The notes under the pieces: model-generated
The model's input: the letters and a program-made list of their open reading frames with translations, nothing else
Told to the model about the DNA's origin: nothing
Database searches by the model: none
Source of the DNA: Diadema setosum
Taxonomy: Eukaryota; Echinodermata; Echinoidea; Diadematoida; Diadematidae
Direction of reading: 5' to 3'
DNA length: 64,000 nucleotides
Assembly (NCBI RefSeq): GCF_964275005.1
Contig: NC_092686.1
Location: 11,405,032-11,469,031, forward strand
In this document: positions 1 through 13,800 of the stretch, in pieces
Position numbering within the stretch: the stretch's first letter is position 1
How the letters are laid out: each line of letters begins with the position of its first letter
Made by a program: the position numbers and the translations under genes

Positions 1-63
1 TTTAGAAAAATCAGTTGTCTTCAACAGGTTAAGGGAATGGGATACTCATGAGGTGATAGGTGA

Positions 64-71
64 TGACGTCA
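64..71. promoter_or_regulatory. Consensus CRE palindrome TGACGTCA
   Basis: TGACGTCA inside the larger palindrome GGTGATGACGTCACC. It is intronic in dynein, so a regulatory role is only possible, not shown. Confidence 0.25.
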
Positions 72-177
72 CCTCACTTTACTTACATTAGAAAATGTGA
101 CTCAGATCACCACTTCTTGCAAACATTGATAACTTTGAAATCCCATAACTTAATTATATCCTGCTTTTTATAATGTT

Positions 178-263
178 TAAGTGGATCCTCAACTGCTTAT
201 GCTAACTCAACTTTCCACCATAAGTGGATCCTCAACTGTTTATGCTAACTCAACTTTCCACCA
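178..263. repeat. 43-bp tandem duplication
   Basis: Two 43-bp copies, 178-220 and 221-263, of TAAGTGGATCCTCAACTGYT.. differing at one base. In the intron before the first dynein exon of the window. Confidence 0.9.
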
Positions 264-413
264 TTGATGAAAGTCTACTAGAATGTGAAATAGTGTTTCT
301 CTGTAGCTTTGACAGGATCATGGGACATGAACAATATTTACAATCCCATGAGGCTTGACTCATTCTCCGTAATAATGTGCACTATCTTCCCTCACTGTGA
401 CCCTTGACCCCAG

Positions 414-605
414 ATGCAGCAAGTGTGCGTTGCAGAGAATTCCCAACTGGAGATGACGCCGCTCAACATGTACAACAAGTTTATTGAGCGCATCCGCCGC
501 AACCTGCACGTTGTGCTCACCTTCAGCCCCATCGGGGACGCCTTCCGCAACCGGCTGCGGATGTTCCCATCCCTCATTAACTGCTGCACCATAGACTGGT
601 TCAAG
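414..605 (+). CDS. DNAH3: Dynein exon 1 of window: AAA4
   Basis: 64 codons, phase 0 at both ends, between ccccag and gtaatt. Encodes the late AAA4 segment with [15 protein letters not shown] and NCCTIDWF, typical of axonemal heavy chains. The ATG at its start is an internal Met, not an initiator. Confidence 0.95.
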
Positions 606-3600
606 GTAATTGGGCCATCACATACTTTATATGGTGTATTTCATTGTAGTGCCAAGTAAAATACCCCTCATGATGTTTTGAATAAGTAATTCTTACAGGA
701 GATGGGAGAAAACAGCAAAATGATACTTTCCTGAAATATAGTAACGAATTCAATTAAACAGATGTCAGACTTTAGTGTATTTAATCCACAACACTAACAT
801 GTGCTGAATGTCAAGAACCCTCTTTGTGAAATACAAGGTAGGACTTGTAAATGGCAATAGAGAGAGAAAAAAATATCACCCTTTTTCTAAAGAAAAAACA
901 GTAACGCTGCTGTACGTGTGTCTAACAACAGACCCTTTGTAGCAAGTCACATGGAGATGTAACCCCGAGTTTAGCTGCTGTTGTCTCATATCCTCACGTC
1001 TTTTTGATCTATGATCTCCTCCATGCACAGGCGTGGCCGGAGGATGCTCTGGAAAGGGTGGCTCACAAGTTCCTTGACGACGTGGAGATGTCTGACGAAA
1101 TACGGGCGGAGACGGTGGTCATGTGCAAGCACTTTCACGAGAGTGTGAGAGCAATGTCAGACAGGTAAGGTGACATTTGGCATAAACTTTGGTGAACTGT
1201 GAACTATGGTGCAGTAGGAGTTGTGTAGACCATTATCAGTGATGGCTAGCAAATAGTCAGATAAGTGAAAGATCATTTTATCTGCTTTCCAATGTCATAT
1301 GCATGCATTGATGAATATTGAATATTTCTAATGAAAAAGTAAGTTGATTTCGGTGAAAGTGTTTGAAGTGTACCCTAATGATAGAGAAATGGCCAATGCA
1401 AATATCAGTACTTGACAGAAATGTGCTCTAAATTGTGTAAATACTAACACCCTCTTTGTGTGCATGGTGCATTATATATGTTACATTGATCGTACTGTAT
1501 GTAGTTGTGTTCATTTGCATCAATTTACTGGTTCAGTGGTTACATCCTTAGCTAGCCACAGGAACTCTCTAGGAAGTTGAGATATATGCTCAGTTGCTAG
1601 TGCTAAATATCTCTGTCAGATGCAGAGCATCTGTATAAATACCAAGTCTAGTTTTCATTTACTGTTCACTTTAACCCTAATCCCACCGGTTTTTTTGAGG
1701 GACTTACATTATGTAAAACCACCGGGGGGGGGCCTTTTTGGCCCCCCCCTTTCAGATCTTGGTCGTGGATTGCACGATCTTCGCGAAAATTTGCACCAAG
1801 GTAGAAGCCAATGTAATCTACAAGACTGTATAGTTAGATTTTTCAAATTTTAATTTATGTATTTTATATTATGCTAATTTATCCTAATCATTTTTTGGCC
1901 TATAAATAAAAAAAAAATCTCCAAGACTTCTAATTTTTGGTGAACATATTCTTTTCAATATCCTTAACAATAATATTGAAGCAAAAATTCGGCTTCATAA
2001 TTATTTTGTATGTATTTTATTGTTTATTGAATTTCTTATGTATTTCTTTGTTTTTTTTACTATTTGTTTTTGTTGTTTTTCCATCAAAATTTGTCGCAGA
2101 AACTTTATGAAGCATAATCAGGCTAAAATAAATCATTATCAGCCATTAAAAGTATAAATATTTATTGTTATATGAATTGATTGCAAAAACATAATTTACA
2201 TTGGATTTGTACACAAAATCATGTTTTTGAGCAATTTTTGGGTCAAAAAACTTTTTTCAAAGGGGCGTGGCTTCAAAACGGTATGCCCGGGAGCGACAAA
2301 TTTGGTCTAAAAAGTTGCGCGAGACTTGAAAGAAAAAAAAAAAAAATGTTGCGGCGAGAGCATCCCCCCCCCCCCCCCAGTGGGATTAGGGTTAAAGTTC
2401 TGCAGAGAATATTTCATTTTTGTACCATTTTCCCACCTCTTCCAGGTTTTACAGTATCTTGCGGAGGGCCAACTATGTGACTCCGACATCTTACCTAGAG
2501 CTGATTAAGACCTTTAAGACACTCCTCAACAGGAAGAGGATGGAAATCTTGACACTCAAGAACCGCTACATGGTCGGACTGGAGAAACTGGACTTTGCTG
2601 CTTCACAGGTACCCACGATATTATCCTCACTTTCATTAAAAAAACACCTACAAAACTTCATGATCCATTATACACCACTACTAGAATTTTTTGCTGTGCT
2701 AGTACATTTGCCTTTGATTCCTTCCCATGCGTAGAAATGTGCAAGAAAAATATTTAAAGAATGCAGTACATTGTGTAAGAATAAGGCAAAAAATACATGA
2801 TAACAAAATATGACCAAGAGGCTAGTGTGTCAATCCAAATTGTAACTGCCACATTTCTGAACTGTACCTTTGATTGCTGCAATATTGAGTCACATTCTAG
2901 GTCTGATGTTGCATACTACCATTTGCATATGTTCAGTGAACCCCCTCCCCCCCCCCAAAAAAAAAAAAAAAATTAAAAGTGATGAAAATAATGGAAAACA
3001 TTTTATTTTCTAAGCTATATTGTCTTAATTGTCTGTTACGCACCTGGTTCATAACTTGAGGTATCAAGAGTGCCTAATATTCATCGGAAACAAAATTGAA
3101 GTGAATCATGAAGTGAAAAAAGCAAATTGACAAGTTGCTTATGAGAAAATCTCTGTTTGTAAAATGGTCTCCTGAAACTTGAAAACTTGATGATCTGTCC
3201 ATGTCTAATATTTAGGCTATTTTGTCTTCATTGTCTAAATGTTACACAAACTGGTACATAATTTGAGGGTGCATAATGCTCATTAGGAACAAAAATGGTA
3301 ATACATTGAATGGCACTAACATACTGTACGAGCTGAAATTTTCGCGTACAGATATTTTCGCGAATTGGTACTTCGAGGACATTTTCGCGTGTTGTTAATT
3401 TCGCGGTTGCGAGGGTCTAACTGAACTTAGTTATTTGAGCGTTGTTATTTTCGCGTGTTGTTATTTTCCCGATTCAAAGGCGATTCGCCAAATTCGCGAA
3501 AATAAAACCACCGCGAAAATTTCAGCTCGTACAGTATTGTCAAGTCGCTTAGAATGAGAAAGCTCTGTTCTTGAATGGTTTCCTGAAACTTGAAACGTCT

Positions 3601-6600
3601 TGATTCTCCTTCCTCCACAACTTGCAGATCTCCGTGATGCAGGAAGAGCTGACCGCCCTGCAGCCCAAGCTGATCGAGAACAGCAAGGAGACTGACAAAC
3701 TCATCGAGATCGTCCAGAAGGAGACGCTGGAGGTGGACGCCAAGCGACAGATCGTGGCCGCGGATGAGGCGGAGGCAAACGCCGCAGCCAAAGAGGCTCA
3801 GGCCATCAAGGTTGGTGGTTCAAATCACTTTCTGTTTGACCCCTCCAAGGACAGAACTTCTTTCAGCTCTTCTTCTGTCAGTCTCTCTCTGCACCTGCAG
3901 CTCAATCTGTCATTTGTGTAATGTCAATTCCATCTCCATGGCATGTTTGATTCCTCCTTCCATTCCAAGGAACATATCAACAACGTGAATCTGTATTATC
4001 TAGTACTATTGATGAATTCACACTGTTACATCTTCCCAAGGCTTTCCTCCTCTTTTCCCCCTTTAACCGTATTCTCTATTCACCATTCCTATTCTTCTAT
4101 TAAGTGTCAAAGTCCTGAATCAGTGTGAAACTTTTTAGGCACATTTTGCTCCTTGTTTTTGTTCCTGTCAAGCACTTTGCCTCGCCTCCTACTTTGAGTA
4201 AATGTATATTTTTTCAACTTTTTAAAGTTGTATGAAATATAGTCTCAGCCCTTATTCACTGCAATATGAATTAGTATTGCCTGTCTGGTCTTAAAAATTG
4301 CAGGAAGACTGTGAGGCCAACCTTGCCGTTGCCATGCCAGCACTGGATGCAGCGGTCAGGGCTCTGGACACCCTGAAGCAGCAGGATATTACCATTGTCA
4401 AGACAATGACCAATCCTCCCGCAGGTGTCCGGCTGGTGATGGAAGCCATCTGCATCATGAAGGTCAGCTTACTGAGATAGATAGTAACACTGTCTCAATG
4501 ATGTGGATTTATAAAGATGATGATATAAAGATGATGATGATATTAAAATGATGGTATAAATATGATCGTATATACAGTATATATGATTGTATTAAGACTA
4601 TCGTATGAAGATAATGGCATACAAATGATATTGTAAATGTGATGGTGTAAAGTTGATGGAATGAAAATGATGCCATCATGAAGATGATGGCATAGAAATG
4701 ATGGTATAAAGGCAATTGTGTAAAAATGATGGTGTAAAAGTGATGGTATTAAGGTGATGGCATAGAAATGATGGTATAAAGGTGATTGTGTAAAGATGAT
4801 GTTTTAAAAATGATGGTATTAATATGATGGCATAGAATTAATGTAATATAGGTGATGGTGTTAAGATGATGGTATAAAAATGATGGTAAGATTATGATTG
4901 TGTGAAGATGATGATATACAGAAGACTGTCTCAAATAGATATGTGTGCAATTATGATGAAAATGTGCAAGAAACTGTGGGGTCATAAAATAAACTTTGAT
5001 AATTCATACAGATCTTGTGTTGAAGAATCTCTGGAGTTTGCAAATGCCAATGGACAAAATGTATTATGTAGTTTGTGTTGGAATGCTTTTTGGACTTTTC
5101 TCTTTTTGTAACGACAATGTACTGAATGCATGTGATTTGTGAGGCAGAATGCTAAAAAGAAACCAAAACCCAAAACAAAAAATAAAAAAAACTGTGTCTG
5201 TATTTGCATCTGTGTGCACAGGGAATAAAAGGTGACAGGAAGACCAACGACCAGGGAAAGCCGTTTGATGACTTCTGGCCAGCTGCTAAGAGGGTACGTG
5301 TTCAGACCAGAGAAGTGCATGTCTCTCTTATTGAAGCATGTATTCTGTGGTGACAGTTATTTAGTTTAAGACTCCAGTGCCTGCTATATGTCTCTTGAGT
5401 GTCGGGTTCTCAATCCGTGTATAAGAATGAGAACAACGTGTGTCATTGTCTTCAAGTTTTTAGTAGCGATGCAAACTTATCATCTCCACCATTGTTTAAA
5501 AAATAAAAACAAAGACAAAAGCACACACAAAAATAACCTTAGTACTACTTTCAGTGTTGTGTTTTCAGAAAGAAGTAAATATATTTTCTTACTTGATTTT
5601 GAAACAGGATGCATCCCAGGTGGAAATTTTAGATTGCTGTTTCAAACAAACTAACTTCAGCGATGCAAAATGTACCTTCATCACAAAAGTCAAAACATGC
5701 TTATTTGTAGAAGTGTATTTGCTTACATACTACAATTTAAAGAATATGACTCTTGTCTGTGCTACCCACATAAGAACTTTTTGTGAACAATAGTTGTCAT
5801 TATGAGCCAAGTTTTACCGGAAGAAAAAGGTAATTGTGTAAACGATGAGTATCGATACGGGGTAATCATTATCCACACCATGATTCAAATCTTCAGATGT
5901 TGGGGGACCTGAAGTTCCTCGAGTCTCTCAAGGAATACGACAAAGACAACATCCCAGCACCCACCATCAAGAAGATCCGGGACGGCTACATCAACAACCC
6001 AGATTTCAACCCAGAGGTGGTGAAGAAGGTTTCTTCAGCCTGTGAGGGTCTGTGTAGCTGGGTGAGAGCCGTTGAGGTCTACGACAGAGTGGCCAAGGTA
6101 CTGTAGACTGTACTGCCCCCATCGGTGTGCTCATTCATGTTTTTTTTTTTTTTCTAGTACTTTATTACGAATGTTCTTTCTTGGTGTGAACAGCTCTGCA
6201 TCATCAGTCTCTATTGTGAGTTTTCGCAAGATTTGTTACGATACTATTGAGTCTTGCTGATATGTATCCTTTTGAAATTTAATACAATTGTTCCTGTTGT
6301 TGTTTCTGAAATGCTTGTATCAATTGAACTTGAGTGTTTATTTTGTGTCATGCATCTTTATAGACTGTCTCTTGTTTATTCCCCATCTTACCATGGAGAG
6401 TACATGTAGGTAATGATATCTTCATGATGAAGTGAACAATATCCTTAATCTATCTAAAAAAGAAGAACTCTGTCTCTCAGAATTTGTAGTTTTGGCTATT
6501 CTGTCATCACAGTTTTGAGAATGACCTGTTGATGACAGAGGAATGTGCTCAAGAAAACAACAATGGGAGAGAGATACTAGGTCTATCTTCATTACCACCA

Positions 6601-7760
6601 TTAACTCGATAGTATGTTGAGATGAATTTCTGAGGTACTGACATATGTTTATGAAATGTGCTCCTCCTTGTCACAGGTTGTTGCCCCCAAGAGAGCCCGT
6701 CTCCAGGACGCCGAGTCGCGTCTGGCAGAGCAGCAGGCTCATCTGAACGAGAAGCGGGGAGTGCTGAAGGAGATCATGGGCAAGCTGCAGGCACTCAACG
6801 ACCAGCTGGCCAGGAAAGAAGGAGAGAAGAAGGTACCAAGGGGAGAGAAGTTGAAGGATGGGAGAAGGGAAGGGGAGCAATACGTAGATACACCGTAGGG
6901 AGAATTCAGTGTGAAGACAATGTTAAACTCAAGACAGAAGAGAGGCATGTCTTGAAGTTGTGTGAGGGAATTGCCTTCGATGTTATGGGGGATTCAAAAT
7001 GAGAAGATGCCCATTACTAGTCTCTTGCAAAGCCATGAAGGAAATTTTAGACAGTGCAATAAGTTTTCCGTGGTATTACACAGTGTCAAAATCTAGTTAA
7101 AAAACCAAGACCACCTTGATAGGTGCTCATAAAATGTAAGGCACTGGGTATTACTTTTACCACTTGCAATGTACATCCATTATTCTGTTTCCTTTGAGAA
7201 CTGCTTTCACATACTTGCTTCTGACAGACTATTTTGAACAGTGTAGAATGATTGTTTTATGGGATGTTGAGATAGGGAGAGAGAGTCTACATGTGTTATA
7301 TATCTACCAGTCACATATTGGTACTGCAGAAGCAAGAGAAGTACACAGACTGGAATTCCAATGCAGTGCGAGGGGAGACAGAGTGTGTTTTCGAAACAGA
7401 GTGATATTCATAACTGATTAACTGTAACTGGTTTCATAAATCCTTTTGTGACATTCTTGAATAGGAATTGGAAGACAACATTGAGCTGACAAAGCTGAAG
7501 CTGATCAGAGCGGAGAAGTTGATCGCTGGTCTGGGTGGTGAGAAGGAGAGATGGATGCAGCTGACGGAGGAGCTGAGTGAGACCTACATCAACATCGTGG
7601 GAGATGTGCTCCTGTCGGCGGGTGTGGTCGCCTACCTCGGACCCTTCACTGTCTCTTTCAGACAGGTGAGACATGCTTTGCGATGTGATGCTAGGAAACT
7701 TTTTAAAGGTCAATCAGTCAATCAATCGATCAATCAATCAATCAATCCATCCACCCATCC

Positions 7761-7806
<46 letters not shown>

Positions 7807-10800
7807 TCAAATTCAATTTAGGTAAAACAAGAACTTGCTGGCAGTACTTGTCTTTGATTATCTCAGTGATGTCCAGTGTCTCCTGGAGACCAGTGTAAAT
7901 ACTAAATAAAATAAAATCAACATAAGTGGAACATTCATTGTATAAGCAGAAAATATCTTATAAGATGATACATGTAGTCTGTCAATCTTTCATAGCGATT
8001 GTTCAGTGAAATGCAAGAAAGGGCTAGAATTTGGCATTTGACCAATTTATCATGCATTGAATTCTTTCTTCAGATAAGTAGTGGTTCCAATACGAATATA
8101 TGCACTTGACCTTTTGACTGGTGTGTTCTCATGAATGTCTAGATAACATACACACTGGTCTTAGCATCAAGAGTGTAGACCCTTACAAGGATGAGGACTG
8201 ATTTGGAGAGAGAATTCAGTACATGGCATAAAACTATGAAGTTGACAGAGCCTGTTGCATGCTGCTATGAAAAATTTGATCATAGGAGAAGCGTAGTGAA
8301 TTCCAAGGAACTTCTCCAGATGTTTAGCAGGTGTTATATCTGACCATACAATGTATATCTCACATCTAGCCACTCATCAAGTAAATGTCATGGACATCTG
8401 TGCAGTTATAGCTTTGTAATCAAAGTGTTTCAAATCAACTGTCAGTTGTTCTTTGTATTTTCCCCCTCAGGAATGTCTCAAGGAGTGGTATGACATGTGT
8501 GAGGAGAGGGACATCCCAGTCTCCAGTGTCTTCTCCCTTTCAGCGACCCTAGGTGACCCAGTCAAGATTAGGGACTGGCAGCTGGCTGGACTTCCAGTGG
8601 ATAAGTGAGTTCTCTTGTTATGTTTGAGCCCTGACAAAACAAGAGCACACATTGCATAAAAGAAGAAAATAAGAGGTTTTTTGCACGTTTTGGATTAATG
8701 TAACATGCTCACTGCAAGAAGCATTTTTCATTATTGGTCTATTTTCCTCCGTCATTTTTTGTTACTTTCTCTTCAGCTTCTCAACCGACAATGCCTTGAT
8801 AGTGACCAATGCCAATCGCTGGCCACTGATGATTGACCCTCAGGGTCAGGCCAACAAGTGGGTCAAAAACATGGAGAAGCCGAACAAACTTCAGGTCATC
8901 AAACTCTCGGACCCAACCTATACCAGGACCCTGGAGAACTGTATGCAGGTCAGTGACCCCTCCTGCTGACCATAGGCTCAATGCTGCCTCAAACAGTAGT
9001 TTTTTTTTTTTTTTTTTTTTTTTTTTGATTTTCAGACCTCTCTGTCACATGTACATGTGTTGTTGCCTTCCACCTACAGTCAAATTGGCTTTTCATAGGT
9101 GTAAAAGTGTTCTTTTATTTTTGTATAAAATGTAGCTCTACGTAATGAGGGTTGGATTTACTTCATCAGTTTATGAGACGTTGATAAACTGGTCAATCAT
9201 TGAAAGAAAATAAAATGTACTTTGGTGTGAAATATTGCTGTTCATTCATTTTCTTCAACATGGGGAATAGAGAGGCAAACTCTCTAACATAGTGTGCTAT
9301 TAATGATAATGTTATGGCTGACCTTGTATTTGATCTTAAGATGCTTCTAGTGTGACTGTTCGCTTGCCTTTAAATGTCCATAATGAGTCAGAAGTGCTGT
9401 GACTGAAAATTTTGTGCAGTTTCATCTTTCACTGTGCTTCTGCCTAAGCATTCATACATAATTTTGTATGTGATTGGAGATAGAATATTCCATGCCGTGA
9501 TCATATTTTGTTCTCTAACATCACTAAAGTCATTTAATTCCCCTTTTCATGCCTCTCTGTGTAGTTTGGTCAGCCATGTTTGCTTGAAAATGTTGGAGAA
9601 GAACTGGATCCTGTCCTGGAACCACTTCTTCTGAAGCAGACATTTAAGCAGGTAAGACATTGCCTTAAACATATGAGACATTTTTAGCCATGTAGTATAG
9701 TTGATGTCACTGCATGTTTGCTAATACTCGGTGCATCATATTTCTTTTGTCCTTGCTTTTTTCTTGGGTTGGTAGGGTGGGAATAGTTAACATCTTTTAT
9801 AGGTACAGGCCTCTAATTCAAGAGGGCACTGTTTGATAGTGCGATGATCACAGCCATCTTTATTACAGAGATTGCTGATGTGAAGCCAATTCACTGTCAA
9901 TTAGATTACTTATTTATTCAAAAAGTTTTCATGGCTGGCTAGCATGCAAGCATTCTCTTTGAAGAGTTATACAGTAGTAAGCTGAGCCAGCCAGGACCGG
10001 CCGTTGAATCAGGAGACGAACTGAAATTGACATCATTTCAACCATTTTTGACATACATGTACCATATGAACTGGTTTTATTTGGGCATTTGTAATGTGGC
10101 AGATGTGTATTAGAATATACAATCATATGTTCAGGTAATAATGTACCAAAGTTTGATATTTATGTGATAGAGTGGAAGAATGTAATAAATGAAAAGCAAT
10201 TGCAAAAGTAATACATCTTCTCCTACAATGGTGATATAACTTGTATAAGTTGCTTGTAAAATGGCATGCGATTGATTTGGTTTGAGAGAATTCTGGAAAA
10301 TCTCAACAAGAAGAACAGGAAACTTGAACATTGATTGTCATCAATATTGATGAATATGTAACTTTTTTTTTTCCATATCTGCCTCTCTCTTTCAGAATGG
10401 ACTGGACTACATACGACTTGGTGACAACGTTGTGGAGTTCAGCCGTGACTTCAAGTTCTACGTCACCACGAGGCTGCGTAACCCACACTACCTGCCTGAA
10501 GTCTCTGTCAAGGTTCGTTGGTCAACTCATGACAGACCGGATTGGTTTGAAATAACAAACTTTACATGTTCTCTGCTCTTGCCATCCTCCATATTTGATG
10601 AGGGATGGACTTAAAGTATGAAAGTTCAGTATTTGCTGCTGATTCATCTAGTTTTTATGCAGCAATCTCTCTTCCCACCAGTACTGCATCTGTGATGAAA
10701 AACTCTTCATCAAATTCTGATATTTATCAAGCTAGCAATTCTACAGACATACTTACCAACCCTGTTTGTGTCAAATTGGTTGGAGTTTACGCACTGGCTA

Positions 10801-13800
10801 TGAAGTGATATGTCATTTAGAATGTCACTGCTAAGTCATATAAATATCAGTGATGGTTTGATCAAATTTTATCAAACCGTTTGCTAAGATCACTTTGCAA
10901 TGCAAAGTGATTGTACAAATATAGGCCTATTTCATTGCCAAAGTTATCACTGTCCACATATAAAGTTTGATACATGTGTTGCACCATAGCATAACTAAAT
11001 CATGTAAAACATGTTTTTCATTGTGCAAACAAAGCAAAGTAACAATGTTATTTGGATGTTGTATCTTTGCAGACCAAACTTTTTTCAATTTAAACATTTT
11101 CTTCTCTTTTTGTCTTTTGTTTGATTACTCAGGTCACTCTTCTGAACTTCATGATCACTCCTTTGGGCTTGGAGGACCAGCTGTTGGGCTTGGTAGCGGC
11201 CAAAGAGAAGCCAGACCTGGAAGAAAAGAAGAACCAGCTGATCCTTGAGAGTGCCAAGAACAAGAAACAACTCAAAGAGATTGAGGACAAGATCCTTGAG
11301 GTAGGTTCCAGACTTGTCTTGCCTGAAATGTGATTATGTATACATGTCAGGTGCTAGTACACCAGGGTGTGCATTTGCTGTTCATTGTTTACCAACTGTA
11401 TACCAAATATAGATTGGCACAACAGGTGCTAGTACACCTGGTGAGTATTTTGTCTTTTGTTTATTAGTCATAAACATTTCATAAAATGTTTTTGTTCAGT
11501 GGCTTTTACTGACAGATTTGCTCTCAGCCAATCAGGTGCAAGGATTTCAGTAGCTTAAAACAGTTGTCAGTGACTAACAAGTTTCATGAAAGGCTGGCCT
11601 GGCATGAACTCTGTTTTTGTTGTTTGCCACCAGTGTACGCTGTACCAAATAAGGATTGACATGACAGGTGATAGTACACCTGCAGTGTATTTTGTTTTAA
11701 TTGTTTACCACCAGTGTGCCAAATATAGATTGGTATGACAGGTGCTAGCACACTGTTGTGTATTTTGTTTTTGTTGTTTATTACCACTGAACCAAATATA
11801 GATTGATATGACAGGTGCTAGTATACTGGTGGTATTTTGTTTTTGTCCTTTATTACCAGTATACCAAAATAGATTGGCATGACAGGTGCTAGCACTTGTA
11901 CCACTGGGTGTGGAATTTTTGCTATTGTTTACCAGCTGTATACCAAATAGTTTTGACACAGTCAATCAATAATCTCTTTGTTCTTTTGTTCACTTGATTG
12001 TTGTCTTCATGTGACTAGAGTTCGTCAGATTTTCCAGCTTTTTTCTCCGTACTTATTTTCATGTAATCATCCTTGATGAAATTGATAACATTTGCAGTAG
12101 CATGTTTTCCTGTGCATGCATACCCTTGTGCATAATGCTAATGCACGTAATGGAAAATAAACTTTGAAAGCGCAGCAGCTGCAATCCAAAATATATTCTG
12201 CCATGCTGTGCTGTCAAGAAAAAAATGGTGTAGATACAGTGTATATCTAGCTTTACAAATGATTACAAATGAAATAGCCAGCTAAGTAAAGAAAGTCCTG
12301 TATGCCGTGATAATGAATTCATGAGAATCTAGGAATGGGGCATTTCCCTTTGAAGTTTTAGTGAAGCATTTCTTTTTCCTTTTTTTTTCAACCTTTAAGT
12401 CAGACCAGTTGTGTGACCTTCCTAAAAAGTAGCGGCCTCAAATTTACCTTCCACACGATATACACCCTGTATTCCATGGTCAATTAACCTTTGAATGAAA
12501 CACATACATATACTATTAAAGTGAAGCCTCCAAACAATACTGATCATTTTGCGGCCCTCATTTTTCCATCCCACAAAGGTGTTGTCATCATCACAAGGGA
12601 ACATCCTGGAGGACGAGACAGCCATTGAGATCCTCTCCTCATCCAAGGTCCTGTCCAAGGAGATCTCGGAGAAGCAGGAGGTCGCCAGCAAGACGGAGAA
12701 AGAGATTGATGAGACGAGAGATGGATACAAACCTGTGAGTTCTTACCAAAATTCCGTTTTAGTATATAGCTCATTCGTGCGAAGATCCTCTGCATGTTTT
12801 ATGTATGATGAATATACAGGGGCGGATCCATAGGAATTCTGTAAAGGGGGGGGGGGTGGGCGACTATTATTTCTGGTGCCACTTCCTGGTTTCATTTCAT
12901 TTTTTTAAATTTATTTTGTTTTTAACGAAAAATAAGGGGGGGGGGCATATGCCGGTTGCACCCCCCTCTGGATCTGCCACTGATATATTGTACCAAGGAG
13001 CCCTCTTGGGATCAGCTGTTGGACTTTTGCCTAGTTCTGTGGCAAAGAGTGATAAGGAGCATATCAATTCTCTTTCCAGATGTGCATTCTGTGTCATATG
13101 GTGTATTTGTAAACTAATGATATGGGTACAGTCAGTGACAATCAAAGCTACATTATATTTGTTTTGTCTTGATTTGTTTAAGAGCTCTCTATGTGGATAT
13201 TTTTGGATTTGAACTTGATATTTGAACTGATAGACCATACAGCATTGATGTGAATTCTGACCAAGAGTGCAATATATCTCATGAACTCCCTGCATGAAAT
13301 TCATATGGACTCTTGGCTTTTCTTTTTTCCAGGTGGCTAAGCACTCATCCATTCTGTTCTTCACCATCTCTGACTTGGCAAACATAGAGCCCATGTACCA
13401 GTACTCCCTAGCCTGGTTTATAAATCTCTATCTACAGGTAAGACCAGATTTTATGTTTCTGCTTTATATAGAAAACAAAACAAAACCGTTACAAAACAAA
13501 TCAAAACAAAACAAAACAAAACAAACTAAAATAGTTTGTAGCAATTGAACACATACAAATGTATATGAATATGAATAACCTTCAGGAACTTTTGTTCGCA
13601 AACAAAGGTATTAACAGCTTCAAATTTTATGCAGTTGCACTTCACCAGTCTGGTCTTTTGCTTCAGAGCTATTATGTTACCAGTGGGATAAAGAGATAGA
13701 GTGACATGGTCAATCATAGTTTAAATCAAATGTTTGCATTTCATGAGGAGATGTGAAAAGAAATACCATCTAGTGATATCAAAACACCATATTTTCTTTT

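Noticed and set aside
5897-6097. Identification of the heavy chain as DNAH1 because of its BAP1 neighbour
   Set aside because: The stalk tip, LGQGQG region and C-terminus are of the DNAH3/7/12 type, not DNAH1.
7710-7806. Regular repeats that could look like a CRISPR array
   Set aside because: Tetranucleotide microsatellite in an animal intron, no spacer structure.
12805-13394. Long frames on both strands near dynein exon 16
   Set aside because: They run through the G-run miniature element and intron; the real exon is the 105-nt 13333-13437.
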